Origin: Micromonospora sp. BL4
GTDB taxonomy: Bacteria; Actinomycetota; Actinomycetes; Mycobacteriales; Micromonosporaceae
Length of the DNA stretch: 48,042 nt
NCBI RefSeq assembly: GCF_003667505.1
Contig: NZ_RCVJ01000123.1
Location: 1 to 48,042, forward strand
Reading direction: 5' to 3'
Numbering within the stretch: position 1 is the first letter of the stretch; every line of letters begins with the position of its first letter. Below, piece by piece: positions 39,668 through 48,042 of the stretch. A model generated the notes under the pieces. The model worked only from the letters and a program-made list of their open reading frames with translations, made no database searches and had not been told where the DNA came from. The translations under genes and the position numbers were made by a program.

Positions 39668-40369
39668 GTGAGCGCTACCCCGATCAGCCGGTACGACGGT
39701 GTGCAGGTCGCCGGCGGTGTGCAGGTGCGGATGACCGCGGACCGGGTCCGGCGGTGGGAGTTCGGCACGGCGTCGTTCGGTCGGCGTGGTTATGACAACG
39801 CCGACGTGGACCGGTTCCGGGTGCAGGTCGCCGATGAGCTGGATCTGTTGGCGACGCAGGTCGCGAACCTGCGCGCGGAGAACGAGCGGCTCAACGACCG
39901 GGTGGAGTTGCACCGGCACGGCGTGATCCCGAGTACGGGCGCGGCGGCGAAGGTGCCGGCGGCCAAGGAGGTGAATCTGCTCTCCGCAGCGCAGCGGGAG
40001 GCGGAGCAGATCATCGCGCAGGCGCACGACTACGCGCGGCGGGTCGCGGAGTACGCCCGGGTGCAGTACGAGAGCTACATGCAGGCGGCAGCGGAGGAGG
40101 CGAAGCAGGAGGCGGAGCGGGCGGTGGCGGATTACCGCAGCTCGGCCGGGTCGAGCTTCGACGACACGGTGGCCACCCGGGAGGCGTTGCGGATCTTCGG
40201 CGAGATGATGGTGTCGCACATGCAGGCGGCGGCGCGGCATCTCGACGACGGCAGCGAGCAGTTGGCCCGCACGATGGACCGGATCGCGAAGGAGACGCCG
40301 GGGGCGTCGTTCGCGGTCGGCGCGGCGGGGCAGACGGCGCTGCCGCGGCACCACCAGCAGCAGCGGTGA
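39668..40369 (+). CDS. DivIVA-domain coiled-coil protein
   Basis: 233 residues from GTG. N-terminal DivIVA motif VRRWEFGTASFGRRGYDNADVDRFR, then a coiled coil (LDLLATQVANLRAENERLNDR) and a second helical region (AAQREAEQIIAQAHDYARRVAEYARVQY). The membrane-curvature Phe/Arg of the DivIVA N-terminus has a counterpart here. Smaller than Wag31/DivIVA, so probably an accessory paralogue in polar growth or septation. The second half is Ala/Glu-rich helix. Confidence 0.8.
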   Translation: MSATPISRYDGVQVAGGVQVRMTADRVRRWEFGTASFGRRGYDNADVDRFRVQVADELDLLATQVANLRAENERLNDRVELHRHGVIPSTGAAAKVPAAKEVNLLSAAQREAEQIIAQAHDYARRVAEYARVQYESYMQAAAEEAKQEAERAVADYRSSAGSSFDDTVATREALRIFGEMMVSHMQAAARHLDDGSEQLARTMDRIAKETPGASFAVGAAGQTALPRHHQQQR

Positions 40370-40473
40370 CCGTCGGGTGGGGTTCGCTGCGGCGGACCCC
40401 ACCCGGGTGACGCCCGGCACGACGTGGTCGGGTGAGCCGTTGGTCGCGGGTCCGCGCATGCGATGGTTGGCCC

Positions 40474-41454
40474 ATGTCCGTATCACCGTCTCCGACCGGC
40501 TCCCCGCCGCTTCCGCATGCTGGCGCCCGGGACGTGGTGGCCGCGTTGGAGGCCTCGACCTGGGCGATGGCCGCCGTGGTCGGCACGATGCGGGACGCCC
40601 TGTCGGCGCCGCTGGCCGAGGTTCTCGTGGCATCGCCGCAGCGCAGCGCTGTGTTGGAGGCCGCCGGCCTGCTGTCCTGGGACGGTGCGGTGCCGGTTCC
40701 GCACCCCTCGCTGGTGCCCGCCGACGGGCCGCTCGGGCGGAGCACGGTGGAAGCGCGGCTGAGTTCGCTGCGGCAGGCGGTCGCCGCCGCGGCGCAGGAC
40801 GTGTCCGCTCCGCCCGGGGGTGGCTGGGCCGAGCTGGACGATGAGGTGCTGCTGAACCAGGGCCGGGCGTCGGCCGCGACCGGCCGGGCTCTGGCCACCC
40901 GGGTGGTGCCGGGGTTGCCGGGGCTCGCGGAGCGCCTGGCCGCGCCGGACGGGCGTGTCCTGGACGTCGGCACGGGCGTGGCCGCGTTGGCCGTCGCGCT
41001 GGCCCGGGAGCTGCCCGGGGTGTCGGTGGTGGGCATCGACGTTCTGCCGCGCGCGCTGGATCTCGCCCGGGGGGAGCTGGTGGAGGCGCGGGACGTCGCC
41101 GACCGGATCAGCCTGCGCCGTCAGGACGTGGCCGAGCTGGCGGAGCCGGGCGTGTACGACCTCGTGTGGCTTCCCGCGCCGTTCCTGCCCGAGGAGACGC
41201 TGGTGGCCGCTCTGCCCCGGCTGGCCGAGGCGCTGCGGCCCGGTGGGTGGATCGTGACGGGCACCAACCCGCCCGCCGGTGACCCGCTGCGGGCAGCCGT
41301 CGACCGGTGGAACGCCGTCCGCAACGGCGGCAACACCTACGACACGGACCGCATGGCGCAGGTCCTGGCCGCCGCGGGGCTGGACGACGTCCGGCGTTTC
41401 CCGACGGTCCCCGGTGGGCCCGTGCTGGTCGCCGCCCGCCGCCCGGGCGCCTGA
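40474..41454 (+). CDS. Class I SAM-dependent methyltransferase
   Basis: 326 residues; ATG 40474 (longer starts have no better ribosome binding site). SAM motif I is VLDVGTGVAALAVALARELPG, followed by VVGIDVLPRALDLA and VYDLVWLPAPFLPEE (motif IV region). The N-terminal 120 residues are helical, as in O-methyltransferase-like proteins with a wHTH dimer domain. Substrate unknown. Confidence 0.8.
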   Translation: MSVSPSPTGSPPLPHAGARDVVAALEASTWAMAAVVGTMRDALSAPLAEVLVASPQRSAVLEAAGLLSWDGAVPVPHPSLVPADGPLGRSTVEARLSSLRQAVAAAAQDVSAPPGGGWAELDDEVLLNQGRASAATGRALATRVVPGLPGLAERLAAPDGRVLDVGTGVAALAVALARELPGVSVVGIDVLPRALDLARGELVEARDVADRISLRRQDVAELAEPGVYDLVWLPAPFLPEETLVAALPRLAEALRPGGWIVTGTNPPAGDPLRAAVDRWNAVRNGGNTYDTDRMAQVLAAAGLDDVRRFPTVPGGPVLVAARRPGA

Positions 41455-41507
41455 CCCCACGGCGGCCCGGACGCGGTCAGGGCGTGCCGGGTCGAGCCGC
41501 CCCGCGC

Positions 41508-42164
41508 TCAGGCGGTGCTGGCACGGACGGCGTCGGCGATCGGTGTCGGCCCGTTGACCAGTTCCAGGGTTCGGCCGGCGGTGCGTGGTTCGTCGAGCAG
41601 CGCGACGAGCACCAGGGCCACGTCGGCGCGGGTGACCGCGCCCCGCCCGGCGTGTGCGGCGAGGGTGACGCGTCCGCTGGGTTCGTCGTCGGTGAGCCGG
41701 CCGGGTCGCAGCACCGTCCAGTCCAGGTCGCGGTCGCGCAGGTCGTCCTCGGCGGCACGTTTGGCCCGCAGGTACGCCGCCCACACGTCGTCGGTGCCGG
41801 CGGCGGGCGGGGCGTCCACGCCCATGGAGGAGACCAGCAGGTAGCGGCGGACGCCGGCGTGGGTGGCGGCGTCGGCGAGCAGCGCGGCGGCGGCCCGGTC
41901 GACGGTGTCCTTGCGGGCGGCGCCGCTGCCGGGGCCTGCGCCGGCGGCGAAGATCACCGCGTCGGCACCGTCGAGGTGCGCGGCGAGGCCGGTGGCGTCG
42001 GTGCGTTCCAGGTCGCGGACGACCGGGGTGGCGCCGGCGGCGCGCAGCGCGTCGGCCTGTTCGGGGTTGCGGATCAGGCCGACGGCGGTGTCGCCGCGCG
42101 TGGCGAGCTGACGCTCCAGCAGCAGGGCGATCTTGCCGTGGCCTCCGGCGATGACAACACGCAT
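41508..42164 (-). CDS. NAD(P)-binding SDR-like protein
   Basis: 218 residues. The N-terminal dinucleotide-binding motif MRVVIAGGHGKIALLLERQL has GGxGxI; later DGADAVIFAAGAG, YLLVSSMGVDAP and WTVLRPGRLTDDEPSG follow the atypical SDR (NmrA/YwnB-like) pattern. The usual YxxxK is replaced by AYLRAKRAAED (Tyr and Lys spaced YLRAK). TAGGTT 7 bases before ATG suggests a leaderless transcript. Reductase or isomerase role unknown. Confidence 0.82.
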   Translation of the reverse strand: MRVVIAGGHGKIALLLERQLATRGDTAVGLIRNPEQADALRAAGATPVVRDLERTDATGLAAHLDGADAVIFAAGAGPGSGAARKDTVDRAAAALLADAATHAGVRRYLLVSSMGVDAPPAAGTDDVWAAYLRAKRAAEDDLRDRDLDWTVLRPGRLTDDEPSGRVTLAAHAGRGAVTRADVALVLVALLDEPRTAGRTLELVNGPTPIADAVRASTA

Positions 42165-42209
42165 GCGCCCAACCTACCGGCGGCGTCGGACGGGTCGGGT
42201 TCGTAGGCT

Positions 42210-42254
42210 GAGGCCCCTCGACGCGGAGGCCCCTCGACGCTGAGGCCCTTGACC
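42210..42254. repeat. 16-bp tandem repeat
   Basis: GAGGCCCCTCGACGC at 42210-42224 and 42226-42240, with a partial third unit GAGGCCCTTGACC from 42242. It lies in the divergent region between the SDR gene and the MerR-PP2C gene. Confidence 0.7.
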
Positions 42255-42322
42255 TTGACCTTCGGGTAACCCCCAGCCTGGTGTGTGCCGGTCGCCGCGA
42301 CCGGCACGAGGAGGATGTCGAC

Positions 42323-43390
42323 GTGGGGCTGCTGACCATCGGGGCGTTCGCCCGGGCGGCGAGACTGACGCCGAAGGCGTTGCGCCTGTACGACCAGGTG
42401 GGGGTGCTGCTGCCGGCCGCGGTCGATCCCGAGTCCGGATACCGGCTCTACGATCCGGCGCAGCTGCCGTTGGCCCGGCTGGTGGCCCAGCTCCGTCGCA
42501 TCGGCATGCCACTGGCGACGATCCGCGTGGTGTGTGGGTTGGAGCCTGCGGCGGCGGCTGAGGCGGTCACCGCGTACTGGCGGCAGGTGTGCGCCGACAC
42601 CGTGGCTCGGGCCCGGCTCGCCACCCTCCTCGTGGACCACCTGTCCGAAGGGGGCACCACCATGGCTCAACCGAATCCGACCGTCGCCGTGCGCTACGCC
42701 ACCGGCTGTGACACCGGGCTCGTGCGGGACAGCAACGAGGACGCCGCGTACGCCAGCGAGCGGTTGCTCGCCGTCGCGGACGGCATGCGAGGACCGGGCG
42801 GCGCCGCCGCCAGCGCCGCCGTCATCGACGCCCTCAAACCGTTGGAACTCACCGACGCGCCGGCCGCCGACCTGTTGACGATGCTCACCGGTGCGGTCAC
42901 CGACGCCGACCGCACCGTGCGCGGGCTGGCGACCGGTGACCACCAGCCGGTCAGCACCCTGACGGCGCTGCTGCGCAGCGGCTCCCAGCTGGCCCTGGTG
43001 CACGTCGGCGACACCCGGGCGTATCTGCTGCGCGACGGTGAGCTGTCCCTGCTGACCCAGGACCACACGTGGGTGCAGGCCCAGGTGGATCAGGGCAGGC
43101 TCGACCGCGACGAGGCCGCCGCGCATCCTCAGCGCGCTGTGCTGGTGCGTGCCCTCGGCGCCGGCCCGCAGGTCGAGGCGGATCTCGCGCTGCGGGTCGC
43201 CCTGCCGGGTGATCGGTACCTGCTGTGCTCCGACGGGCTGTCCGCCGTCGTCGACCGTGCCGATCTGCGATCGACGCTGAGCGCGGCCACCGATCCCGAG
43301 CACACGGTGCGGAGCTTGATCGATCTGGCTCAGGCCGCGGGGGCGCCGGACAACATCGCCTGCGTCGTCGCCGACATCGTCGCGGTGTAG
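42323..43390 (+). CDS. MerR-PP2C fusion: HTH regulator with serine/threonine phosphatase
   Basis: 355 residues from GTG with GAGGAGG upstream. Residues 1-75 are a MerR HTH: LLTIGAFARAARLTPKALRLYDQVGVLLPAAVDPESGYRLYDPAQL. A helical linker leads to a full PP2C domain from about 118: VRDSNEDAAYA, LLAVADGMRGPGG, LALVHVGDTRAYLLRDGEL, LTQDHTWV, LCSDGLSAVV and PDNIACVV. The Asp residues for both metals are present (GMRG replaces GMGG). A DNA-binding domain joined to a phosphatase suggests signal-dependent gene control; its phosphoprotein partner is unknown and no Ser/Thr kinase is adjacent. Confidence 0.88.
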   Translation: MGLLTIGAFARAARLTPKALRLYDQVGVLLPAAVDPESGYRLYDPAQLPLARLVAQLRRIGMPLATIRVVCGLEPAAAAEAVTAYWRQVCADTVARARLATLLVDHLSEGGTTMAQPNPTVAVRYATGCDTGLVRDSNEDAAYASERLLAVADGMRGPGGAAASAAVIDALKPLELTDAPAADLLTMLTGAVTDADRTVRGLATGDHQPVSTLTALLRSGSQLALVHVGDTRAYLLRDGELSLLTQDHTWVQAQVDQGRLDRDEAAAHPQRAVLVRALGAGPQVEADLALRVALPGDRYLLCSDGLSAVVDRADLRSTLSAATDPEHTVRSLIDLAQAAGAPDNIACVVADIVAV

Positions 43391-43450
43391 TCGGCGCCAC
43401 AGGCCTGCGGGGGTTCGGCGGCGGCGGGTGCGGTGAGGCAGCATGAAGGG

Positions 43451-44308
43451 GTGACGGAGAGCCTGAACGCGTTGACCTCGCTGGTGGCCGGTGGCCAGGT
43501 GGTGGTGCTCAGCGGGGCCGGCCTGTCCACCGAGTCGGGCATCCCGGACTACCGGGGGCCCAGCGGGGTGGCCCGCCGCCACACGCCGATGACCTTCCAG
43601 GCGTTCACCCGCGATCCCCTCGCACGGCGGCGCTACTGGGCGCGCAGCCACCTGGGGTGGCGGTTGATCGCCCGGGCGGCGCCGAACGCCGGGCACCGGG
43701 CGGTGGCGCGGCTGCAGCACGCCGGCCTGGTCGACGCGGTGATCACCCAGAACGTCGACGGGTTGCACGGCGCGGCGGGAAGCGGGTCGGTGGTCGAGCT
43801 GCACGGCCGCCTGGACGAGGTGACCTGCCTGGACTGCGGCAACCTGACGTCCCGGGAGGAGGTGGACCGGCGGCTGCGCGAGGCCAACCCCGACTTCGTG
43901 GCCCGCGTCGCCGCCGTCAACCCCGACGGTGACGTGGATCTCCCCGACGAGCAGGTGGCGGCGTTCCGGCCGGTGGACTGCGGGATCTGCGGCACCGGGA
44001 TGTTGAAACCGGACGTGGTGTTCTTCGGCGAGACGGTGCCGCCGCAGCGGGTGGCGCGGTGCTTCGCGCTGGTGGAGCAGGCTCGGGCGGTGCTGGTGCT
44101 CGGGTCGTCGTTGACGGTGATGTCCGGCCGCCGGTTCGTGATTCGGGCCGCGAAACGGGGCATTCCGGTGGCGATCGTCAACCAGGGCCCGACCCGGGGT
44201 GACGCGTACGCCACGGTGTGCGTCGACGCGCCGCTGGGGGCGCTGCTGCCGGCGCTGGCCGAACGGGTCACCGGCGGCGCGGCGGTGGGCGCTCCGGCCG
44301 GGGTGTGA
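43451..44308 (+). CDS. NAD-dependent protein deacylase (sirtuin)
   Basis: 285 residues from GTG 43451 (GTG 43433 possible). Sirtuin motifs: [29 protein letters not shown], catalytic His in [12 protein letters not shown], and Cys pairs CLDCGN and CGICGTG for the structural zinc, then [11 protein letters not shown] and VAIVNQGPT. Removes acyl groups from lysines using NAD+. The HTPMTF lid and longer helical insert suggest the class II/cobB-like type. Gene is followed by the gcvP leader. Confidence 0.9.
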   Translation: MTESLNALTSLVAGGQVVVLSGAGLSTESGIPDYRGPSGVARRHTPMTFQAFTRDPLARRRYWARSHLGWRLIARAAPNAGHRAVARLQHAGLVDAVITQNVDGLHGAAGSGSVVELHGRLDEVTCLDCGNLTSREEVDRRLREANPDFVARVAAVNPDGDVDLPDEQVAAFRPVDCGICGTGMLKPDVVFFGETVPPQRVARCFALVEQARAVLVLGSSLTVMSGRRFVIRAAKRGIPVAIVNQGPTRGDAYATVCVDAPLGALLPALAERVTGGAAVGAPAGV

Positions 44309-44376
44309 CCGCCGGCGAAGGGGTACGACATCTGCCGGAAACACCGACGCTGGTAGCGTTGACCATGCCGGTACCA

Positions 44377-44467
44377 CCCACGTGGGAGAGACCGCCCGAC
44401 AGCAGCCGGGGCGGCGCCGAAGGGGCAAATCCTCCCCGGAACCTCTCAGGCAAAAGGACCTCGTGGG
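44377..44467 (+). promoter_or_regulatory. Glycine riboswitch (gcvT class aptamer)
   Basis: P1 pairs CCCACG (44377-44382) with CGTGGG (44462-44467). Inside are the class hallmarks GGGAGAG, GCGCCGAAGGGGCAAA and CCTCTCAGGCAAAAGGACC. A complete second aptamer does not follow; the stretch to 44515 (GTGGAGCG to GACAGAGGGGGAGG) looks like a remnant or ghost aptamer. It sits 77 bases upstream of the gcvP start and should switch gcvP on with glycine. Confidence 0.93.
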
Positions 44468-44543
44468 CAGGCACTGTGGAGCGCCCTGCGGGTGCGACAG
44501 AGGGGGAGGCCGATCCGTCGACCTCGTCCCGGGAGCGCCCCCC

Positions 44544-47366
44544 ATGACCGTAGAGCAGTTCGCCACCCGTCACATCGGTCCCGGCCCGGACGACGAGCGC
44601 CGGATGTTGGAGGTCGTCGGGCACGGCTCGATCGACGAGCTGATGGACGCCGCGATCCCCGAGGTGATCCGCTGGCACGGCACCCTGGACCTGCCGGACC
44701 CGGCCACCGAGGCCGAGACGATCGCCGAGCTGCGGGCCCTGGCGGCGCGCAACATCGTCGCCGTTTCCATGATCGGCCTGGGCTACCACGGCACGCACAC
44801 TCCGGCGGTGATCCGCCGCAACGTGCTGGAGGACCCGGCCTGGTACACGGCGTACACGCCGTACCAGCCGGAGATCAGCCAGGGCCGGCTGGAGGCGCTG
44901 CTGAACTTCCAGACCATGGTCACCGACCTGACCGGCCTGGCGACCGCGAACGCGTCGATGCTCGACGAGGGCACCGCCGCGGCGGAGGCGATGACCCTGG
45001 CCCGCCGCGCGTCGAAGAGCAAGAGCCCGGTGTACGTGGTCGACGCCGACGCGCTGCCGCAGACCATCGCGGTGATCACCAGCCGGGCCGAGCCGCTCGG
45101 CATCGACGTGCGGGTCCTGGACGTCGACCGCGACGAGCTGCCCGGTGAGTTCTTCGGCCTGCACCTGCAGTACCCGGGGGCGTCCGGCGCCGTACGCGAC
45201 CACACGAGTCTGGTCGAGGCCGCGCACGCCGTCGGGGCCCTGGTGACCGTCGCGGCGGACCTGCTGGCGTTGACGCTTCTGCGCGCGCCGGGGGAGATCG
45301 GCGCGGACATCGCCGCCGGCACCACCCAGCGTTTCGGCGTACCCATGGGCTTCGGCGGGCCGCACGCCGGTTACCTGGCGGTGCGCTCGGGCCTGGAGCG
45401 GATGCTGCCGGGCCGCCTCGTGGGAGTGTCGCGCGACGCGGACGGCAACCCGGCCTACCGGCTGGCGTTGCAGACCCGTGAGCAGCACATCCGGCGGGAG
45501 AAGGCCACCAGCAACATCTGCACCGCGCAGGTGCTGCTCGCGGTGATGGCCGGCATGTACGCCGTCTACCACGGCCCCGACGGGCTGCGGGACATCGCGG
45601 AGCGTACCCATGGCATGGCGGCGCGGCTCGCGGCCGGGCTGCGCGCCGGCGGCGTCGACGTCGCGGACGTCGCGTTCTTCGACACCGTCACCGCGACCGT
45701 GCCGGGGCGGGCCGCCGAGGTGGTGGCCGCCGCCGCCGAGCGCGGCGTCAACCTGCGGCTGGTCGACGCCGACCGGGTGGGTGTCTCGTGCGACGAGACG
45801 ACCACCGGCGAGCACCTGGCGGCGGTGTGGGCGGCGTTCGGTGTGCCCGCCTTCGACGGCGACGTCGACGCGGCCCTGCCGGTCGCGTTTCGTCGCACCG
45901 GCGACTTTCTGACCCACCCGGTGTTCCGCAGCCACCACTCGGAGACGGCGATGCTGCGCTACCTGCGCCGGCTGTCGGACTTCGACTACGCCCTGGACCG
46001 GGGCATGATCCCGCTCGGGTCGTGCACGATGAAGCTCAACGCGACCACCGAGATGGAGCCGGTCAGCTGGGCGGAGTTCGCGCAGATCCACCCGTTCGCC
46101 CCGGACGCGCAGACTGCCGGGTACCGGGAGCTGATCGGTCAGCTGGAGTCGTGGCTGGCCGAGGTGACCGGCTACGACGCGGTCAGCGTGCAGCCCAACG
46201 CCGGCTCCCAGGGTGAGCTGGCCGGGCTGCTGGCCATCCGGGCGTGGCACCGCAGCCGCGGCGAGGCGCACCGCGACGTGTGCCTGATCCCGTCCTCGGC
46301 GCACGGCACCAACGCGGCGTCGGCGGTGATGGCCGGCATGCGGGTGGTCGTGGTGGCCTGCGACGACGACGGCAACGTCGACCTGGTCGACCTGGACGCG
46401 AAGATCGCCAAGCACCGGGACGCGCTCGCCGCGATCATGGTGACGTACCCGTCGACGCACGGGGTGTACGAGACGGGCATCGCGCAGCTGTGCGCGAAGG
46501 TCCACGACGCCGGCGGGCAGGTGTACGTCGACGGGGCGAACCTCAACGCCCTGGTGGGGTTCGCCAAGCCGGGCAAGTTCGGCGCGGACGTGTCACACCT
46601 GAACCTGCACAAGACGTTCTGCATCCCGCACGGCGGTGGCGGACCGGGTGTGGGTCCGGTGGCGGTGCGGGCGCACCTGGCGCCGTTCCTGCCCGGCGAC
46701 CCGCTGGGCGCGCACGTCGACGCCACGCCGGCGATCTCCGCGGCGAAGTACGGGTCGGCGGGAATCCTGCCGATCCCGTGGGCGTACCTGCGGATGATGG
46801 GCGCGGCCGGGCTGACCCGGGCGACCGGGGTGGCGGTCCTGGCGGCGAACTACGTGGCGGCGCGGCTGCGCGGGCACTTCCCGGTGCTGTACGCCGGCAA
46901 CAAGGGCCTGGTGGCGCACGAGTGCATCCTGGACCTGCGGCCGCTGACCAAGGCGACCGGGGTGAGCGTGGACGACGTGGCGAAGCGGCTGATCGACTAC
47001 GGCTTCCACGCGCCGACGATGTCGTTCCCGGTGGCCGGGACGCTGATGGTGGAGCCGACCGAGAGCGAGGACCTGGCCGAGCTGGACCGGTTCTGCGACG
47101 CGATGATCGCGATCCGGGCGGAGATCGAGCAGGTCGCCTCGGGGCAGTGGCCGGCCGGGGACAACCCCCTGGCCAACGCGCCGCACACCGCGGCGATGGT
47201 CAGCGGCGACGAGTGGCCGCACGCGTACCCGCGGTCGGTGGGCGCGTACCCGGCCGGGGTGGACCGGGCCGGGAAGTACTGGCCGCCGGTGCGGCGCATC
47301 GACGGCGCGTACGGCGACCGGAACCTGGTCTGCTCGTGCCCGTCGCCGGAGGCGTTCGAGGACTGA
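44544..47366 (+). CDS. gcvP: Glycine dehydrogenase (decarboxylating), P protein
   Basis: 940 residues, full length for the homodimeric P protein. N-terminal [58 protein letters not shown], and the PLP lysine Lys690 in [18 protein letters not shown] are present, with [12 protein letters not shown] typical of the family. It decarboxylates glycine and loads the aminomethyl group onto the lipoyl arm of GcvH. ATG 44544 follows GGGAG; control by the glycine riboswitch upstream. Order equals Rv1832 (gcvB). The 3' end is tandemly duplicated (see repeat). Confidence 0.96.
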   Translation: MTVEQFATRHIGPGPDDERRMLEVVGHGSIDELMDAAIPEVIRWHGTLDLPDPATEAETIAELRALAARNIVAVSMIGLGYHGTHTPAVIRRNVLEDPAWYTAYTPYQPEISQGRLEALLNFQTMVTDLTGLATANASMLDEGTAAAEAMTLARRASKSKSPVYVVDADALPQTIAVITSRAEPLGIDVRVLDVDRDELPGEFFGLHLQYPGASGAVRDHTSLVEAAHAVGALVTVAADLLALTLLRAPGEIGADIAAGTTQRFGVPMGFGGPHAGYLAVRSGLERMLPGRLVGVSRDADGNPAYRLALQTREQHIRREKATSNICTAQVLLAVMAGMYAVYHGPDGLRDIAERTHGMAARLAAGLRAGGVDVADVAFFDTVTATVPGRAAEVVAAAAERGVNLRLVDADRVGVSCDETTTGEHLAAVWAAFGVPAFDGDVDAALPVAFRRTGDFLTHPVFRSHHSETAMLRYLRRLSDFDYALDRGMIPLGSCTMKLNATTEMEPVSWAEFAQIHPFAPDAQTAGYRELIGQLESWLAEVTGYDAVSVQPNAGSQGELAGLLAIRAWHRSRGEAHRDVCLIPSSAHGTNAASAVMAGMRVVVVACDDDGNVDLVDLDAKIAKHRDALAAIMVTYPSTHGVYETGIAQLCAKVHDAGGQVYVDGANLNALVGFAKPGKFGADVSHLNLHKTFCIPHGGGGPGVGPVAVRAHLAPFLPGDPLGAHVDATPAISAAKYGSAGILPIPWAYLRMMGAAGLTRATGVAVLAANYVAARLRGHFPVLYAGNKGLVAHECILDLRPLTKATGVSVDDVAKRLIDYGFHAPTMSFPVAGTLMVEPTESEDLAELDRFCDAMIAIRAEIEQVASGQWPAGDNPLANAPHTAAMVSGDEWPHAYPRSVGAYPAGVDRAGKYWPPVRRIDGAYGDRNLVCSCPSPEAFED

Positions 47367-47393
47367 CAACGCCGGAGGCGTTCGAGGACTGAC
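47344..47393 (+). repeat. 26-bp-period duplication of the gcvP 3' end
   Basis: CGCCGGAGGCGTTCGAGGAC plus TGAC occurs at 47344-47367 and again at 47370-47393, so the last seven codons and the stop of gcvP are repeated just after the gene. Confidence 0.9.
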
Positions 47394-47401
47394 GGCGGGG
47401 C

Positions 47402-47430
47402 GCCGGGGCGGGCGGTGTGGCCGCCCCGGC
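47402..47430. terminator. Terminator between gcvP and the DUF5999 gene
   Basis: 10-bp stem GCCGGGGCGG/CCGCCCCGGC with a 9-nt loop, between two convergent stop codons. Confidence 0.65.
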
Positions 47431-47515
47431 AGCCGCGCCGACCTGGGCGGGGACGTCCCGTACCGGGGGACTAGCCTGGGTCGGCGGCGGCGAATCGGTG
47501 ACGCTGAGTGGTCAA

Positions 47516-47716
47516 TCAGGCCACGAGGGCGTGGCGGGCGGGGCCGCGGTGCGGGGCGATGCTGCTGCCGTCGGGGAGCAGCTCACCAGTGTCCTCGAAG
47601 ACGATGACACCGTTGCAGAGCAGGCTCCAGCCCTGCTCACGGAAGCAGGCGAGGACCCGGGCGGCTTCCCGGTCGGTCGCTTCAGCGGAGGGGCAGGTCG
47701 GTTGGTGCTGGCACAT
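47516..47716 (-). CDS. DUF5999 family protein
   Basis: 66 residues starting MCQHQPTCPSAEATDREAAR and continuing CFREQGWSLLCNGVIVFEDTGELLPDG. This is the short actinobacterial DUF5999 type with a conserved N-terminal CxHxxxC-like motif and a third Cys in LLCNG, possibly metal-binding. ATG 47716 is preferred; an upstream in-frame ATG at 47749 would add MTQCPHSPESP. Function unknown. Confidence 0.75.
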   Translation of the reverse strand: MCQHQPTCPSAEATDREAARVLACFREQGWSLLCNGVIVFEDTGELLPDGSSIAPHRGPARHALVA

Positions 47717-47839
47717 CGGGCTCTCCGGACTGTGGGGGCACTGTGTCATGGTTCACATGACCAGTGACGCACAGTACCAAGCGAAAGTGGCCGGCATCGA
47801 GCAGGTAGCCGCCCGGTGTACCGGAAATCCACTGAACGG

Positions 47840-48003
47840 ATGAGGAAGGTTGGACCGTACGGCGTGGAAACGCTCCCACAGGTGCTGGTAGATGCGCCCG
47901 CGGCACCGGCCGCGTGCCGGGGCGCCCTCGTCGAGCGCGCCCGCCTGCAGTGGCGCCGCGCCGACGGCGGCGATCCCGCCGCCCTCGCCGAGGAGTTCCT
48001 CGC
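47840..48003 (+). CDS. 5' part of a CDS cut by the contig edge
   Basis: Open frame from ATG 47840 (alternative GTG 47864) for 54 codons, including VERARLQWRRADGGDPAALA, ending where the adapter begins. Ala/Arg-rich and helical; no family can be named. Only the N-terminus is present. Confidence 0.4.
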
Positions 48004-48042
48004 CTGTCTCTTATACACATCTGACGCTGCCGACGATAAGGC
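48004..48042. other. Nextera (Tn5) sequencing adapter, not genomic
   Basis: From 48004 the sequence is CTGTCTCTTATACACATCT (the Tn5 mosaic end used in Nextera libraries) followed by GACGCTGCCGACGA, the Read 1 adapter, and six further bases that may be index sequence. It is an assembly artefact at the contig end. Confidence 0.97.

Noticed and set aside
44515..44543. A second complete glycine aptamer
   Set aside because: The required GCGCCGAAGG and CTCTCAGGCAAA blocks are not repeated after 44470.
48004..48042. Genuine Tn5 transposon end
   Set aside because: The mosaic end is followed by the Nextera Read 1 adapter, so it comes from library preparation.

Overview
The window is about 48 kb of very GC-rich DNA (roughly 72 percent by eye) with frequent GTG starts, 4-bp ATGA/GTGA gene overlaps, a mycothiol ligase gene and a gene order close to the Mycobacterium tuberculosis Rv1822-Rv1832 block. 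This points to a high-GC actinobacterium, most likely Micromonosporaceae (Micromonospora or Salinispora type; inferred from gene content and repeat style, not from a search). The right edge is not genomic: the last 39 bases are a Nextera/Tn5 sequencing adapter.

Region by region. (1) 1-3931, minus strand: a histidine-phosphatase-fold protein, a DUF3090 protein, a SCO1664-type kinase-fold protein and mshC, a cluster conserved across actinobacteria. (2) 3932-5566 and 12634-13943: two diverged copies of one cassette. In order it holds an AT-rich 34-bp element, an 80-90 bp palindromic repeat, an array of three or four GGAAT-N18-GTT promoter-like sites, a 155-nt structured leader, a secreted lysozyme-like gene and a terminator hairpin. 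Between the copies lie an MFS exporter, a small winged-helix-like protein, a geranylgeranyl-reductase-like flavoprotein, a Tat-exported 5'-nucleotidase and an AbiEii-like nucleotidyltransferase with a 126-residue partner. (3) 14259-23110: a selenocysteine island. It has fdhA with an in-frame UGA and SECIS hairpin, fdhB, a NrfD-like membrane subunit, selC (tRNA-Sec), selA and selB, all on one strand with tiny gaps; it makes a selenoprotein formate dehydrogenase and most of the machinery to translate it (selD is not in the window).

(4) 23162-31135: membrane and small hypothetical proteins, a CNNM/CorC-type transporter, a HhH-GPD protein, a universal stress protein, a DUF574 methyltransferase, a RsbU-type PP2C phosphatase and a MarR regulator. 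(5) 31428-37610: phosphatidyltransferase, DUF881, Sbp/DUF1290, DUF881, gcvH, garA, an FtsR-like MerR, a DUF151 nuclease and a second MerR, syntenic with Rv1822-Rv1830. (6) 37977-44308: an inserted block with truncated haemoglobin and flavohaemoglobin, a DivIVA-domain protein, a methyltransferase, an SDR, a MerR-PP2C fusion and a sirtuin. (7) 44377-47366: a glycine riboswitch and gcvP, closing the glycine-cleavage theme begun by gcvH, followed by a DUF5999 protein and a CDS cut by the adapter.

Most notable: the compact selenocysteine/formate dehydrogenase locus, and the duplicated lysozyme-like cassette whose arrays of identically spaced GGAAT-N18-GTT sites look like multiple sigma-R/ECF-type promoters.
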